Source of the DNA: Pseudoalteromonas rubra
Lineage (GTDB): Bacteria; Pseudomonadota; Gammaproteobacteria; Enterobacterales; Alteromonadaceae
DNA: 64,000 nucleotides
NCBI RefSeq assembly: GCF_000967655.1
Contig: NZ_JXYA01000006.1
Location: 124,001-188,000, forward strand
Direction: 5' to 3'
Positions within the stretch are counted from its first letter, which is position 1, and each line of letters starts with the position of its first letter. Below are positions 44,913-56,300 of this stretch, in pieces. Position numbers and translations under genes: made by a program. The notes below the pieces were generated by a model that saw nothing but the letters and a program-made list of their open reading frames with translations, did no database searches and was not told the origin of the DNA.

Positions 44913-45650
44913 TCATTCAGTCAAGGTGCGTTTATCCGAAAAAGCCACTACCGCCTTACTCTTGAGCTGCTCACCCATATTATCAACAAAGTCTAGCAGG
45001 CTAAGCTTTTCACCAAAATTAGGCATCTGCCCCCTTTTACCGCCTCTTTCTTCCATCAGGGATTTCATATCAATAATATCGGCAAAATTTTCATTACTAA
45101 CATCGTACTTGCACCACCCTTTACTGGAAGGGATCCCGGGTCCCCGCTCCATATCGGTATATTTCAAAAATGCCTCTTTAACTTCGTTGGCATATTTGAC
45201 CAGTGCGTCGTTACTATTGAGCTTTTCTTCTAACGTCGCTATTTCATCTTCACTCAAATCACCACTCACTTTCAGCAGCCCTTGCTCGTCCACTGAGAAG
45301 CCCCAGTTTTTCTTTGCTAACTGTGGGTCGGTCTGTTCAAGCATCCCCATAAATTCATCATAATGCTCAGCCATTTTGTCAGCTGCATGAAACATATCAC
45401 CACCCAGATAAAGCTGGGACTCCGCATCAAGCGTTCTCTTGATAGTTTCTTCGGCCGTTTCAACAATAACTCGCCCTTCACCAATCACAATGGGGCGATT
45501 ATAGGTGGGAGTTTGATCTTGTTCACCAGAACGGTGATAAACATCGGGCGCCAGTGTAGCGTTCACCGTCTCTTTGGGTGGTGTTTTTGGCGTTGCAGGG
45601 CCGCTCGGCTGCACCTGTGGTTGTGCCAGTGCACTCGTATCCACTTTCAT
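44913..45650 (-). CDS. Tandem-duplicated protein of unknown function, copy B
   Basis: A 245-aa paralogue of the next gene, sharing the whole-length layout. The copies differ at TLDAESQLYLGGDMFHAADK, DPQLAKKNWGFSVDEQGLLK and a C-terminal third (RGGKRGQMPNFGEKLSLLDF) that has changed most. The 5' region 45531-45667 matches 44616-44752 with about one mismatch, offset by 915 nt, indicating a recent exchange or duplication of that part. Each copy has its own AAAGGATATTTTT-type leader, so they are probably translated independently. Confidence 0.7.
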   Translation of the reverse strand: MKVDTSALAQPQVQPSGPATPKTPPKETVNATLAPDVYHRSGEQDQTPTYNRPIVIGEGRVIVETAEETIKRTLDAESQLYLGGDMFHAADKMAEHYDEFMGMLEQTDPQLAKKNWGFSVDEQGLLKVSGDLSEDEIATLEEKLNSNDALVKYANEVKEAFLKYTDMERGPGIPSSKGWCKYDVSNENFADIIDMKSLMEERGGKRGQMPNFGEKLSLLDFVDNMGEQLKSKAVVAFSDKRTLTE

Positions 45651-45980
45651 AAAAATATCCTTTTAATTAAGCGTGCTCGTTTACCTATTTATCGGTCAAG
45701 TGTTGAAGTTATTGAGTAGAAAGTAAAACTTTCTTACAAAGCCCGCTCAGGCGGTGAGTTTGAAATTGGCTAAAAAGCGTACGGGCAGGACACAGCCAGG
45801 CCCCAGCTCCCTTAAGCTGTGCAGGGGAGTAAGTAAATCCAGGCATTGCTTCACACACTTTTATCATCTCTATGTCGTAGCAAAGTGGCTTTTACTCCTC
45901 CAACCTCTCCTTCTTCTCCATTATGTTTTCATAATTATGTATTACGGTTTGATGTAATTATCATACTCGGGCATTGACTC
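45651..45980. other. 330-bp leader upstream of the trans-AT cluster
   Basis: No gene supported. The last ~140 nt are C/T-rich, then AT-rich (TTATGTTTTCATAATTATG around 45923-45941, with an ATAATTAT-type dyad). A minus-strand C-terminal-looking frame (ending VRFLANFKLTA then TGA) may be an old remnant. The promoter of the biosynthetic operon should lie here, but I see no clear -35/-10 pair. Confidence 0.35.
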
Positions 45981-47396
45981 TTGATTCATACACTCTCAGG
46001 CGGCACCAGCCCAAACCAGTTTCCAGCCATTTCAGCACAACAGCTGGGCGCCGCATCGTTTCGGCGCGACTATGGCGTTAAGTATACCTATGCCAGCGGC
46101 GGCATGTACCGGGGCATTGCCTCGGCAAAGCTGGTTATCGCCATGGCACAGGCCGGCTTGCTGAGCTTTTTTGGCTCGGGCGGCTTGTCTGTCGATGTCG
46201 TTGACCAGGCATTGAGTGAAATACAAAACGCGCTCTCAAAAGAGTCAAGCTTTGGCCTCAACCTGGTCTGCAATCTGACCCAACCAGAGCAGGAGTTAGC
46301 ACTGGTTGAGCTGTGCCTGAAGCGCCAGGTTCGTTGCCTGGAAGCCGCGGCTTTTATTCGTATTACCCCGGCGCTGGTAATGTATCGCCTGCGTGGTCTG
46401 GTGCGAGATGAGCAGGGCCAGGTGGTGTCGACTAATAAGCTGATGGCCAAAGTGTCACGCCCGGAAGTGGCCAGTGCGTTTTTAAGTCCGGCCCCGGACA
46501 ATATCGTTGCCCAACTGCTGGCAGATAAACAAATCTCTTTAGAGCAGGCTGAGCTAAGCAAGCAGATTGCCATGTGTGACGACCTGTGTGTGGAAGCCGA
46601 TTCCGGCGGTCATACCGATCAGGGTATGCCGGCGGTGCTACTGCCTGCCATGCAACTGCTGCGCGACACACTCAGTGCACAGTATCAATTCAACAATCCC
46701 CCCCGGGTCGGCCTGGCCGGGGGCATTGGCACGCCCGCCTCGGCGGCGGCCGCGTTTATGATGGGCGCAGACTTTATCCTGACCGGCTCAATTAATCAGT
46801 GTACGGTCGAAGCCGATACCTCAGCGGCAGTGAAAACCCTGCTACAAGACATCAATGTACAGGATACCGACTACGCCCCAGCCGGAGACATGTTTGAACT
46901 GGGTGCCAAAGTACAGGTGCTGAAAAAAGGCGTGTTTTTTCCCGCACGGGCGCAAAAGCTCTACCAGCTTTATCAGCACTACCCGTCACTGGATGCCATC
47001 CCCGCGGCACAGCGTGCGCAACTGGAAGACAAAGTATTTAAGAAGACCTTTGCTGAGATCTGGCAGGAGACCCGTCAATACTTACACCAGCAAGGGCGCA
47101 GTGAGGAAGTCATGCGTGCAGAGCAGGACCCTAAGTACAAGATGGCCCGCGTGTTTCGCTGGTACTTTGCCCACTCGATGAAACTGGCATTTGCCGGAAC
47201 CACTCAGGAGCGGGTCAATTTTCAGGTGCATACGGGACCGGCGCTGGGGGCGTTTAATCAATGGGTGAAAGGCACTGATCTTGAGCCGTGGCAACAGCGC
47301 CACGTGGCCAATATTGCTCAGCTGCTGATGACAGAGACCGCCACCGTGCTGACAACCAGAACCCGGCACTGGCTGGCGCCAGCACACGTCGATTAA
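45981..47396 (+). CDS. PfaD/PksE-type trans-acting enoyl reductase
   Basis: A 471-aa FMN-dependent TIM-barrel protein of the 2-nitropropane-dioxygenase-like PfaD family, which reduces enoyl-ACP intermediates in trans for AT-less PKSs. Typical segments are LGAASFRRDYGVKYTYASGG (~22), AGLLSFFGSGGLS, EADSGGHTDQG (~205), GLAGGIGTP and GADFILTGSINQCTVEA. A stop at 45975-45977 forces a start at TTG 45981; there is no good ribosome-binding site before it, so translation may be weak or the start unusual. The gene is followed by the free-standing AT gene 17 nt after its stop. It would supply any saturation in the chain. Confidence 0.92.
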   Translation: MIHTLSGGTSPNQFPAISAQQLGAASFRRDYGVKYTYASGGMYRGIASAKLVIAMAQAGLLSFFGSGGLSVDVVDQALSEIQNALSKESSFGLNLVCNLTQPEQELALVELCLKRQVRCLEAAAFIRITPALVMYRLRGLVRDEQGQVVSTNKLMAKVSRPEVASAFLSPAPDNIVAQLLADKQISLEQAELSKQIAMCDDLCVEADSGGHTDQGMPAVLLPAMQLLRDTLSAQYQFNNPPRVGLAGGIGTPASAAAAFMMGADFILTGSINQCTVEADTSAAVKTLLQDINVQDTDYAPAGDMFELGAKVQVLKKGVFFPARAQKLYQLYQHYPSLDAIPAAQRAQLEDKVFKKTFAEIWQETRQYLHQQGRSEEVMRAEQDPKYKMARVFRWYFAHSMKLAFAGTTQERVNFQVHTGPALGAFNQWVKGTDLEPWQQRHVANIAQLLMTETATVLTTRTRHWLAPAHVD

Positions 47397-47413
47397 CCAC
47401 AGGCGAGGCTACA

Positions 47414-48469
47414 ATGAAAAGCTATTTATTTCCCGGACAGGGCGCGCAATACGTTGGCATGGGCAAGGCCTGGTTTGACTTGTTTCCCGAGCAAACTCAA
47501 ACAGCCAATGACATGCTGGGTTACTGCATTAAAACCTTGTGTCTGGACGACCCGCATAACCAGCTAAACCAGACCGAGTACACCCAGCCCGCTCTGTATG
47601 TTGTCAGTGCACTGGCATTTTTGGCACACCTGCAGCGCGACCCGGCACCGGCAGACTTTATGGCCGGACACAGCCTGGGAGAATACACCGCGCTGTTTGC
47701 CGCCGGTGCGCTGTCTTTTGAAGATGGCCTGCGACTGGTGCAACAGCGTGGCGCCCTGATGAGCCAGGTGAGTGGCGGCGCGATGGCCGCGGTATTGGCG
47801 TTAGACGAGGCCGCGATAAGAGCGACTCAGGCAGAGCACCAGCTGGATGCGCTGGACATTGCCAATCTGAATAGCCCGCAGCAAAGCGTGATCTCAGGCC
47901 TGAGCGACGACATCAGCCGTGCTCAGCATGCTATAGAGCAAACCGGTGGGCGGTTTATCCGACTTAACACCAGCGGCGCATTCCATTCCCGCTATATGGC
48001 CGATGTACAGGCAGACTTTGCACACTGCGTGGCAGAGGTTGAATTCAAAGCCCCCGCAGTCCCAGTGATTGCCAACGTCAGCGCTCTGCCCCACCAGCGC
48101 AACACTATCCAGTCACAGCTGGTCGCGCAGTTGACCCACTCAGTACGATGGACTGAAACAATTACCTACCTGCTGGCGCAGGGTGACATGACATTTGTCG
48201 AGCTGGGCCCTAAGAAGGTTCTCACTAAATTAGTGGCGGAGATCAAACAACACGCAGCTGAGTACGCACACAGCGATACCCCAACGCTGGCGCAGCTGGT
48301 TGAGCAGTGGAATCAAACGCATGGCGTCGGCACAACAATCAAAGTCGCCCATATTAGCGAGCCAATGCGCACCCGTACCCCAGCCATGTTGCTGTTTGGC
48401 CACCGACCCGCGGTGTATGTGGAAGGCGCGCAGGGCTATATCGCATTAGACGAAGCCACAGCGCTGTAA
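47414..48469 (+). CDS. Free-standing malonyl-CoA:ACP acyltransferase (trans-AT)
   Basis: A 351-aa transferase that loads malonyl units onto the ACPs of the AT-less megasynthase. The nucleophile is Ser-87 in AGHSLGEYTA, and the GAFHS motif near residue 195 supports malonyl specificity. FPGQGAQYVGMG starts the fold. ATG 47414 is chosen because the longer frame from 47288 overlaps the PfaD gene and adds an unrelated 42 residues. The C-terminal ~60 residues (THGVGTTIKVAHI onward) extend past the normal end; their role is unclear. Confidence 0.93.
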   Translation: MKSYLFPGQGAQYVGMGKAWFDLFPEQTQTANDMLGYCIKTLCLDDPHNQLNQTEYTQPALYVVSALAFLAHLQRDPAPADFMAGHSLGEYTALFAAGALSFEDGLRLVQQRGALMSQVSGGAMAAVLALDEAAIRATQAEHQLDALDIANLNSPQQSVISGLSDDISRAQHAIEQTGGRFIRLNTSGAFHSRYMADVQADFAHCVAEVEFKAPAVPVIANVSALPHQRNTIQSQLVAQLTHSVRWTETITYLLAQGDMTFVELGPKKVLTKLVAEIKQHAAEYAHSDTPTLAQLVEQWNQTHGVGTTIKVAHISEPMRTRTPAMLLFGHRPAVYVEGAQGYIALDEATAL

Positions 48470-48535
48470 CAGAGAAAGAATATGCCCCGGCCCAGGCCGG
48501 ACACAGAATAATGACCCAACTTTTGGACTGAAACG

Positions 48536-50275
48536 ATGAAATACTATATTGGCCTTGCCACCTCCTTTCATGATCCTGCCATTGCGATTGTCAATCAGCA
48601 GGGTGACGTGATTTTTGCCGAAGACGCCGAGCGTTTTCTAGGCTATAAACGGGGCCTGTACTGCCTGCCGGATAACCCCTATTACATCGAGGAAGTCCTG
48701 AAAACCTATTGCAGCGACTGTACTGAGTTGGTGATAGCCAAAACCTGGAGTAAAGGCCGCGAGAAAAGCACCAATATCCTCGAAAACGTGGTGCTGAGCA
48801 TTCTCGAAACCTTCTCGTTTAATATCGACGTGAACACCCGCGACATCAAAGATCAGTTCTACTTTGCCAGAGCGTCACAGGCCGCTGCAGGGCGCACCCT
48901 GTCGCGCTTTTTTGAAGCCTCATGCCGTAACTTTATCGTGGGTAACTACCGTAATAAAAAGCCCACTGAAGTACGCTATTTTGACCACCACCTCACCCAT
49001 GCAGCCAATGCCTGTTTTAACAGCCCATTCAGCGAAGCATCCTGCCTGGTGGTAGACGGTATGGGCGAAAAAAGCAGTATTGATTACTTCACCTATAAAG
49101 ATGGCAAGATCACCCCGGCGCCTATCAAGGTGAAGCGCTCTTTCAAAAGTCTGGGCCTGTTTTACACCATTATTTGTGAAAACCTGGGTTTTGATCCGCT
49201 CAAGGGTGAAGAATGGAAAGTCATGGGCCTGGCACCTTATGGTAAAAAAGATCAGAAAATCTACGACCTGCTGCGCGCCTCTTTGCAGGTGAAAAATGGC
49301 AACTTCGTGGTACCGAAAAACCTCAATGCCATCATGAAAGAGATCAAAGCCATGGCACGCGAGCCCGGCGAATCCATCGAAGCCTACAAAGATTTTGCCT
49401 ACACCGGACAACTGGTATTCAGTGAGATCTTTATGGATCTGATTGATGCCATCTACGAGCATGCACCGTCGAAAAACCTCGCAATTTCAGGGGGCTGCGC
49501 ACTGAATTCTTCCTTTATGGGCACCGCGCTGGCGAAATCCAAATTTGACAACATTTTTGTGCCTTCAGCCCCGGCAGATGATGGCAATGCCATTGGTGCC
49601 GCCTTGTTGTGCTATCAGCAGGACAACCCAAGCTGGCAGCCTTCTACGCAAATTCAAAGCCCCTATACCGGCTCTGAGGTGAAGCAAAAATCACTGGATA
49701 AACTGCACCGTTACAGCCACCTCAAAGCCACCGACTACGGCGAAGACGTCTATAAGAAAACCGCTGAGTTCCTGGCCGAAGGTAAAATCATCGGCTGGGC
49801 ACAGGGCCGTGCTGAGTTTGGTCCGCGCTCTTTAGGCAACCGCTCAATTCTCGCCAACCCGTGCCTGGTCGACATTAAAGACACAGTGAACGCCCGGGTT
49901 AAGTTCCGCGAAGAATTCCGCCCCTTTGCGCCGTCTATCCTGCATGAATATGGCGACGAATATTTTGAGGATTATCAGGAATCTCCTTATATGGAGCGTA
50001 CTTTGGTGTTTAAAGAAGCGGTGCGTGACAAGGTCCCGGGCGTGGTGCATGTCGACAACACCGGCCGTCTGCAAAGCGTGAAGAAAGAATGGAACGCGCC
50101 ATACTATAAGCTGATCGACAGCTTCCGTGAAATCACCGGTGTGCCGGTGCTGCTGAACACCAGCTTTAACATTATGGGTAAGCCCATTGTCCACTCCGTT
50201 GAGGACATGCTGGCGGTGTTTTTGATGTCCGGCATTGATGTGCTGGTGATCAACAACACCATTTACGAGAAGTAA
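48536..50275 (+). CDS. O-carbamoyltransferase (NodU/CmcH/TobZ family)
   Basis: A 579-aa enzyme that moves a carbamoyl group from carbamoyl phosphate, through a carbamoyl-adenylate, to a hydroxyl. The Kae1-like N-terminal part has YFDHHLTHAANACF (metal site), SGGCALNSSF, and a YrdC-like C-terminal part with AEFGPRSLGNRSILANP and FREEFRPFAPSIL. Placed between the trans-AT and the PKS/NRPS, it is likely to carbamoylate a hydroxyl of the product, perhaps one left by the KR of module 2 or the threonine side chain. It lies 66 nt after the AT gene and 108 nt before the megasynthase. Confidence 0.93.
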   Translation: MKYYIGLATSFHDPAIAIVNQQGDVIFAEDAERFLGYKRGLYCLPDNPYYIEEVLKTYCSDCTELVIAKTWSKGREKSTNILENVVLSILETFSFNIDVNTRDIKDQFYFARASQAAAGRTLSRFFEASCRNFIVGNYRNKKPTEVRYFDHHLTHAANACFNSPFSEASCLVVDGMGEKSSIDYFTYKDGKITPAPIKVKRSFKSLGLFYTIICENLGFDPLKGEEWKVMGLAPYGKKDQKIYDLLRASLQVKNGNFVVPKNLNAIMKEIKAMAREPGESIEAYKDFAYTGQLVFSEIFMDLIDAIYEHAPSKNLAISGGCALNSSFMGTALAKSKFDNIFVPSAPADDGNAIGAALLCYQQDNPSWQPSTQIQSPYTGSEVKQKSLDKLHRYSHLKATDYGEDVYKKTAEFLAEGKIIGWAQGRAEFGPRSLGNRSILANPCLVDIKDTVNARVKFREEFRPFAPSILHEYGDEYFEDYQESPYMERTLVFKEAVRDKVPGVVHVDNTGRLQSVKKEWNAPYYKLIDSFREITGVPVLLNTSFNIMGKPIVHSVEDMLAVFLMSGIDVLVINNTIYEK

Positions 50276-50383
50276 CTCTGTGGCAGTCACGCCATAAACG
50301 TGGCTGCCCGATTGAGAAAGACCCGCGCGACGCATAGACAACAGCGTTCGCGCAGCCCGACTAGACGTTTATCGAGACAGACC

Positions 50384-53300
50384 ATGACAAGCAAACACAA
50401 CCCGCAGACTCCCTCTTTGCCAGACAAGACACCGGATATTGCCATCGTCGGCCTGTCTCTGCGTTTTCCGGGCGCCGATAACAAACATCAGTTCTGGCAC
50501 AACCTCAGTCATAAAATCAGCAGCATCAGCGAGGTGCCTGCTGAGCGCTGGGACTGGAAAAAATACTACGACCCAAAGCCCGATAAACAAGCGCAAAAGA
50601 GCATCAGCAAATGGGGTGGCTTTATTGGCGATATCGCCGGGTTTGATGCCGGCTTTTTTGCCATCTCACCCAAAGAAGCGCAGAGCATGGATCCCCAGCA
50701 GCGCCTGAGTATGGAGCTGGCCTGGGCCTGCTTTGAAGATGCGGGGCTCACGCCATCGCAGTTTAAAAATACCGCCACTGGCGTCTATCTGGGGTGCAGC
50801 AATACCGACTATCAGGAGTTTTCGACCGGTAATATCGACCCACACTTTCTGACCGGCATGTCGACCGGGGTGTTTGCCAACCGCATCTCGCACTATTTTA
50901 ATTTTCAGGGGCCCAGCGAAACCGTCGATACCGCCTGCTCTTCATCTTTGGTGGCTATTCACAAGGCCATGAATGACTTTCGCTCAGGCGAAATCAGTGC
51001 CGCGCTGGTTGGTGGCGTCAACTTACTGATCACCAAAAACCGCTATGTCAGCTTTAGTAAGCTGGGCGTGCTGTCACCTCAGGGGCGCTGTAAAACCCTG
51101 GATGCCGAGGCCGATGGCTATGTCCGTGGTGAAGGCGTTGGCATGGTGTTGTTGCTGCCGTTCGAGACCGCCAAAGCGCTGAATGCGACCATCTATGGCA
51201 TCATCAAGGGCAGCGCTGTGGGGCACTCGGGTAAAACCAACACCCTGACCTCACCGAGCCCGTTTTCACAATCGCGAGTGATCCAGCAAGCCATCGACAA
51301 TGCCCGGGTTGGCTCTGATCAGATTGGCTTTGTCGAATTACATGGCACCGGCACTGTGCTGGGCGATCCGCTGGAGATCCAGGGCCTGAAACGTGCCTTT
51401 CGCGCCAGCAAACAGCAAACGCCCGATGCGCCTTGCTATCTCAGCACAGTGAAAACCAATATCGGCCATTTAGAGTCGGCCGCCGGTATTGCCGGGGTGA
51501 TCAAAACCTTGCTGGCCTTTGAGCATGAGCAGGTGCCGCCGCTGCAAAACTTTGAGACGCTGAATCCGAAAATTTCCCTGCAGAAATCGCCGTTTAAGTT
51601 AGCCACCGAATGTGTACCATGGGCAGGCGAGCAGCGCCTTGCCGGCATATCCTCATTTGGCTTTGCCGGGGTGAATGCCCATGTGATCTTAGAATCACCA
51701 CAATATCTCAACCCAGAGCGCCCTGCTTTTGACACCGCCCTGCCTATACTGCTGTCGGCGAGAACCCGGACCGCGCTCACGCAGCGTGCCGCAGATTTGC
51801 TTGCCTACCTTGAGTCGGATAACTCGATTGAGCTGCAGGATTTAAGTTATACGCTCGCGATGGGCCGGGAATCGATGAAACACCGGATGGGATTTGCCAC
51901 AGACTCACTGGCTTCTGTCAAAGTGCAACTGAGCAAGTTTGTTTCAGGTGAGGCTGGCGACTGGCACTATAGTAAAGTTGCCTCCAATACAGAGCAAAGT
52001 GAAGTCACTCACGAAACACTCGCTGCGCGCATAACCGGCTGGGTACAGGGCGAATTCATCGACTGGCAAGCCTGCTATGGCGACCTCTGCCCGCAACGTA
52101 TTAGTCTGCCTGCCTATCCGTTTGAGCATAAGCCTTACTGGCTCGACGCAGAAGACGCAGGGCAACTCCCACACCTGCATCCGCTGCTGCATCGCAGTAT
52201 ACCGGCGCTGGGTGAGCTGATCTTTGCCAATGACTTTACAGGCAATGAGTACTTTTTACGTGACCATCAGGTGCAGGGCCAGGCTATGCTGCCCGGCGTC
52301 TGTACGCTTGAAATGGTCCATGCCGCCATGACTTTGTCGGGCCAGCTGGCGGATAACCAGTCGCTGCGCCTGAGTCAGGTGAACTGGCGCAGACCGGTAA
52401 CCGTCGACGCGCAAAGCGGCCCGGTTTATTTGTCGCTAAAACAAACCGGTGATCGGGTAACATTTGAGTTATACCGTGAAGCACATGATGCGCGCCAGGT
52501 GTATGCCAGCGGTCAGGCAGAGGTCACAGAGCATGGCACCGCAACGCGAGCCATCGAAGCACAGCCTGACGCCCGCACAGTCGCAGCTTCTGAGTTATAT
52601 CAGCAATTCAGCGCAGCAGGCGTTGACTATGGCCCGGCGTTTCAGCGCATCACTACATTATCTGTGGCAGACCAACAGGCACAGGGCGAACTCAACCCGG
52701 TTATTGCCCCCGACTTTGCCTTTGCCCCCGAGCTACTCGACACCGCCCTGCATACCCTGCTGGGTTTTGCACAAGATGCCCGCCCGGGGTTGCCCTTTGC
52801 ACTGGAACAGGCTGAATTACTCACGCCGCTGCCATCGGGTAAAACACTGATAGCCTTTGCAACCCAAACCACCCATGCCGATGCCAGTAGCCAGAAGTTT
52901 GATGTCGATATCTGCGATGAACAAGGTGCGGTGTATGTGCGTTTGCGTGGTTTTTCGACCCGCTCAATGGCGCACGATACCGATGCGACTCAGCTGTTTA
53001 CGGTACTCCCTGGCTGGCAGCATCTGACAGCACTGCCACCTGCTGAAACAACTCAATACCGCTTTGATTATCAGGGGCCCGCATCGCTCAAACCAGCCTG
53101 GTGTGCAGACTCAGCAGAACCTGCTGATCACCTGTTGTGGGTAGCCAAGGACGAGTACGCAGAGCCACTAAAACTGTTTACTCACCTCAAAGCCCTGATC
53201 GAACAAGGTAAAGGCACAGAGCCGCTGGCCATCACTTTACTTACCTTCCAGACACAGCAAGTGTATGACGAAACCGTCGAGGCACACGGCGCCGGGTTGA

Positions 53301-56300
53301 TTGGATTGCTGCAAAGCGTGGCTCAGGAGTACCCACGCTGGCACGTGCGCATTGTCGATTTAAGTGCTGAATGCAAAAAAGACATAAGCAACTGGCAACA
53401 GGCTACTCGCTCGCCTGCGGGCTTTTATGCGCACCGCGATGACATTTGGCATACCTTCAGCGCCTGCGAGCACACCTACCTGGATTCAGGAGCGTCAGCC
53501 TATCGCAAGAATGGCGTCTATCTGGTGCTGGGCGGCGCAGGGGGCCTGGGTCAGGTCTGGAGTGACTGGATGATCCGCCAGCATCAGGCGCAAGTCGTCT
53601 GGGTTGGTCGTCGCGCGCTGAATGAAGACATTGAGCAGGCCATCAGTCGATTGGGTGAATTGGGCCCTGCACCGCAGTATATTCAGGCCGATGCCTGCGA
53701 TGAAGCAGCCATGCGTGCCGTAATGCACACCATTAAGCAAGACTATGGGCAGCTCCATGGCGTGGTGCATTCAGTGTTGCATCTGGAAGATCAGAGCCTG
53801 GCCAACATGGACGACGCCCAGTTCCTGAGAGCTTATCAGGCCAAACAGGCCAGTGGCGAAACCTTACTGAGCGTGTGTAAAGACCGGTCGCTCGACTTTG
53901 TACTGCTGTTCTCTTCAATGCAGTCTTTCTCGCCTGCCCCTGGCCAGAGTAACTATGCTGCGGGCTGTCAGTATCTGGATAGTCTGGCCCGATCCGCCAG
54001 TGCAGAGCTGCCCATCAAGCTGGTTAACTGGGGTTACTGGGGCGACGTTGGCCGGGTCAGCGACCCGTATTATCAGCGTAAAATGCGCCAGGCCGGGATT
54101 GGCTCTATCGACGCGCAATCAGGCATGGCGGCACTGGCAAAGTTCATGTCTTCATCGCTGACGCAGGTGGGCGTAGTGAAAATGACACCAGAGCGGGCAC
54201 AGGCGGCGCTGGTGCGTAGCAGCTATTCTTCAGAGTCCAGTTATAACGTATTTCAGTCTGAGCAAGCTGCTCCTGCGCTGGCACTCGATAGCCAACCTGC
54301 TGACACCGAGATCTTGTATACGTTGTGCCAGGCACTTATCAGTGCAGGCTGGCAGCATCCGGCTGAGCGCACCAAGGCGCTATCGGCCTTGCCGGATTAC
54401 TTTGAATTATGGTGGCAGGAAACCGCGCGCTACCTGAACGAGGCCGGGTTACTACAAGACGACGAGCTGACTCTGCCGGGGCCTCCAGCCAATCTGACCG
54501 TACTGGAACAGGATGACTATGCACTGCTCAACGCAGCGCTGGCGGCACTGCCCGAAATTTTATCCGGCCAGCGTAAAGCCACTGATGTGCTGTTTCCCGG
54601 CGGCTCACTGGCGCTGGTTGAATCGGTATACCGGGATAACCCGGTGGCCATGCACGCCAATCAGGCGCTGGTTACTCAGCTTACCCACTATCTGGCAAGT
54701 TTAGGTGAGCAGCCCATTAGAATTCTTGAAATTGGCGCAGGCACCGGTGGCACCACGCGTACTGTACTGCCCGAATTGCGCAATTTTACTGTCACTGAAT
54801 ACGCTTACACCGACTTGTCACAGGCCTTTTTCAGCCATGCCAAAGCACAATTTCAGCCAGACTATCCTTTTGTACAGACGGCCTATTTTGACGTCAGCAA
54901 GCCACTTGCTGAGCAACATATTGACTTAGCCAGCTATGACGTGGTGATTGCCACCAATGTGCTGCACGCCACTCCTGACATGCTAACCACACTGAACAAC
55001 GCCAAGGCCTGCCTGAAGCGCGGTGGTCTGTTATTAATCAACGAAGTGACTCAGCCATCGCTGTTTACTCAGCTGACCTTTGGCCTGCTCGAAGGTTGGT
55101 GGCTGAGCAAAGACACCACACTGCGCCTGCCAGGCTCTCCTTTATTGTCGCAGCCACGCTGGCAACAGTTACTGAGCAGCAACGGCTTTAAACTGGCAGC
55201 CTCTGCCACAGACGCTCAATCGCCGCAGCAAGTGCTGCGCGCGCAAAGCAATGGCCGTTTGGTGCAACAACGCGCAAAACCGGCTCAACAAACGATACAA
55301 ATTTCAAACCACAATACAGCCATGCAACAACCCGAACAGACACAGACCGACTCGCAGCCTGCAACAGACAACGCAACCCTGAGCGATTTCGTCGCCCAAA
55401 CCCTCGCGGGGATCGCCAGCCAGGCGCTGAGCATGACGGCGGATGAATTAGACCCGGATGACTCGTTTGCCGATTACGGCGTGGATTCGATCCTGGCCAT
55501 TCAGATCCTTGATGAGATCAATGCTCACTTCAACCTGAGTCTGCCGCCCACTTTGCTATTCGATTTTCCGTCCATCGCGACGCTGAGCGCGCACATAGTG
55601 GCTGAGCACAGCGATAAGGCAGTGGCAATAATGCACAAAGCGCAGCCTGCTATAGCGACTACGCAACAGGCTGCGCCAAAGTCGGTTCAACCCGCTACAG
55701 ATGAAGTAAGACCGGCTCACAAAACCAGTCATAACAACGCAGACAAAATTGCCATCGTGGGTATGAGTGGTCAGTTTGGTGATGCCAGCAATGTCGACGA
55801 GTTCTGGGAGATGCTGAGCAACAAGCGTACCTCGGTGCGTGCGCAGCAGCGCTGGGATTTAAGCGACTTATCGCCCGACGCACAAAACTGGTGTCGCTAC
55901 GCCAGCTTGCTGGATGACATTACCAGCTTTGACGCGCCGTTTTTCTCCATCACACCACAAGAAGCTGAGGTGATGGATCCACAGCAGCGACTGTTTTTGC
56001 AAGAAGCCTACCGGGCGCTGGAAGACGCTAACATGATCACCCGCGCTGCCGGCAGCAATACCGGCGTTTATCTGGGCTGCGCGCAGGGCGATTATGCCTC
56101 GCTGGCACCCCAGGATGCTCCGGCGCAGTTGTTCTGGGGCAATGCCGGTTCGGTGATACCGGCACGGGTTTCTTATTATCTGAACCTCAAGGGGCCCGCG
56201 CTGGCCATCGACACCGCCTGCTCGTCGTCATTGGTGGCTATGCACAGTGCCTGTCAGGCGCTGAAAAATGGCGAAATAGACGCGGCACTGGCCGGGGGCG

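Noticed and set aside
45754..45957. 67-codon frame in the leader of the PKS cluster
   Set aside because: No start signal, low-complexity C-terminus, and no protein-like pattern.
48920..49462. 180-codon minus-strand frame
   Set aside because: Opposite the carbamoyltransferase gene, with no start signals or recognisable domain.
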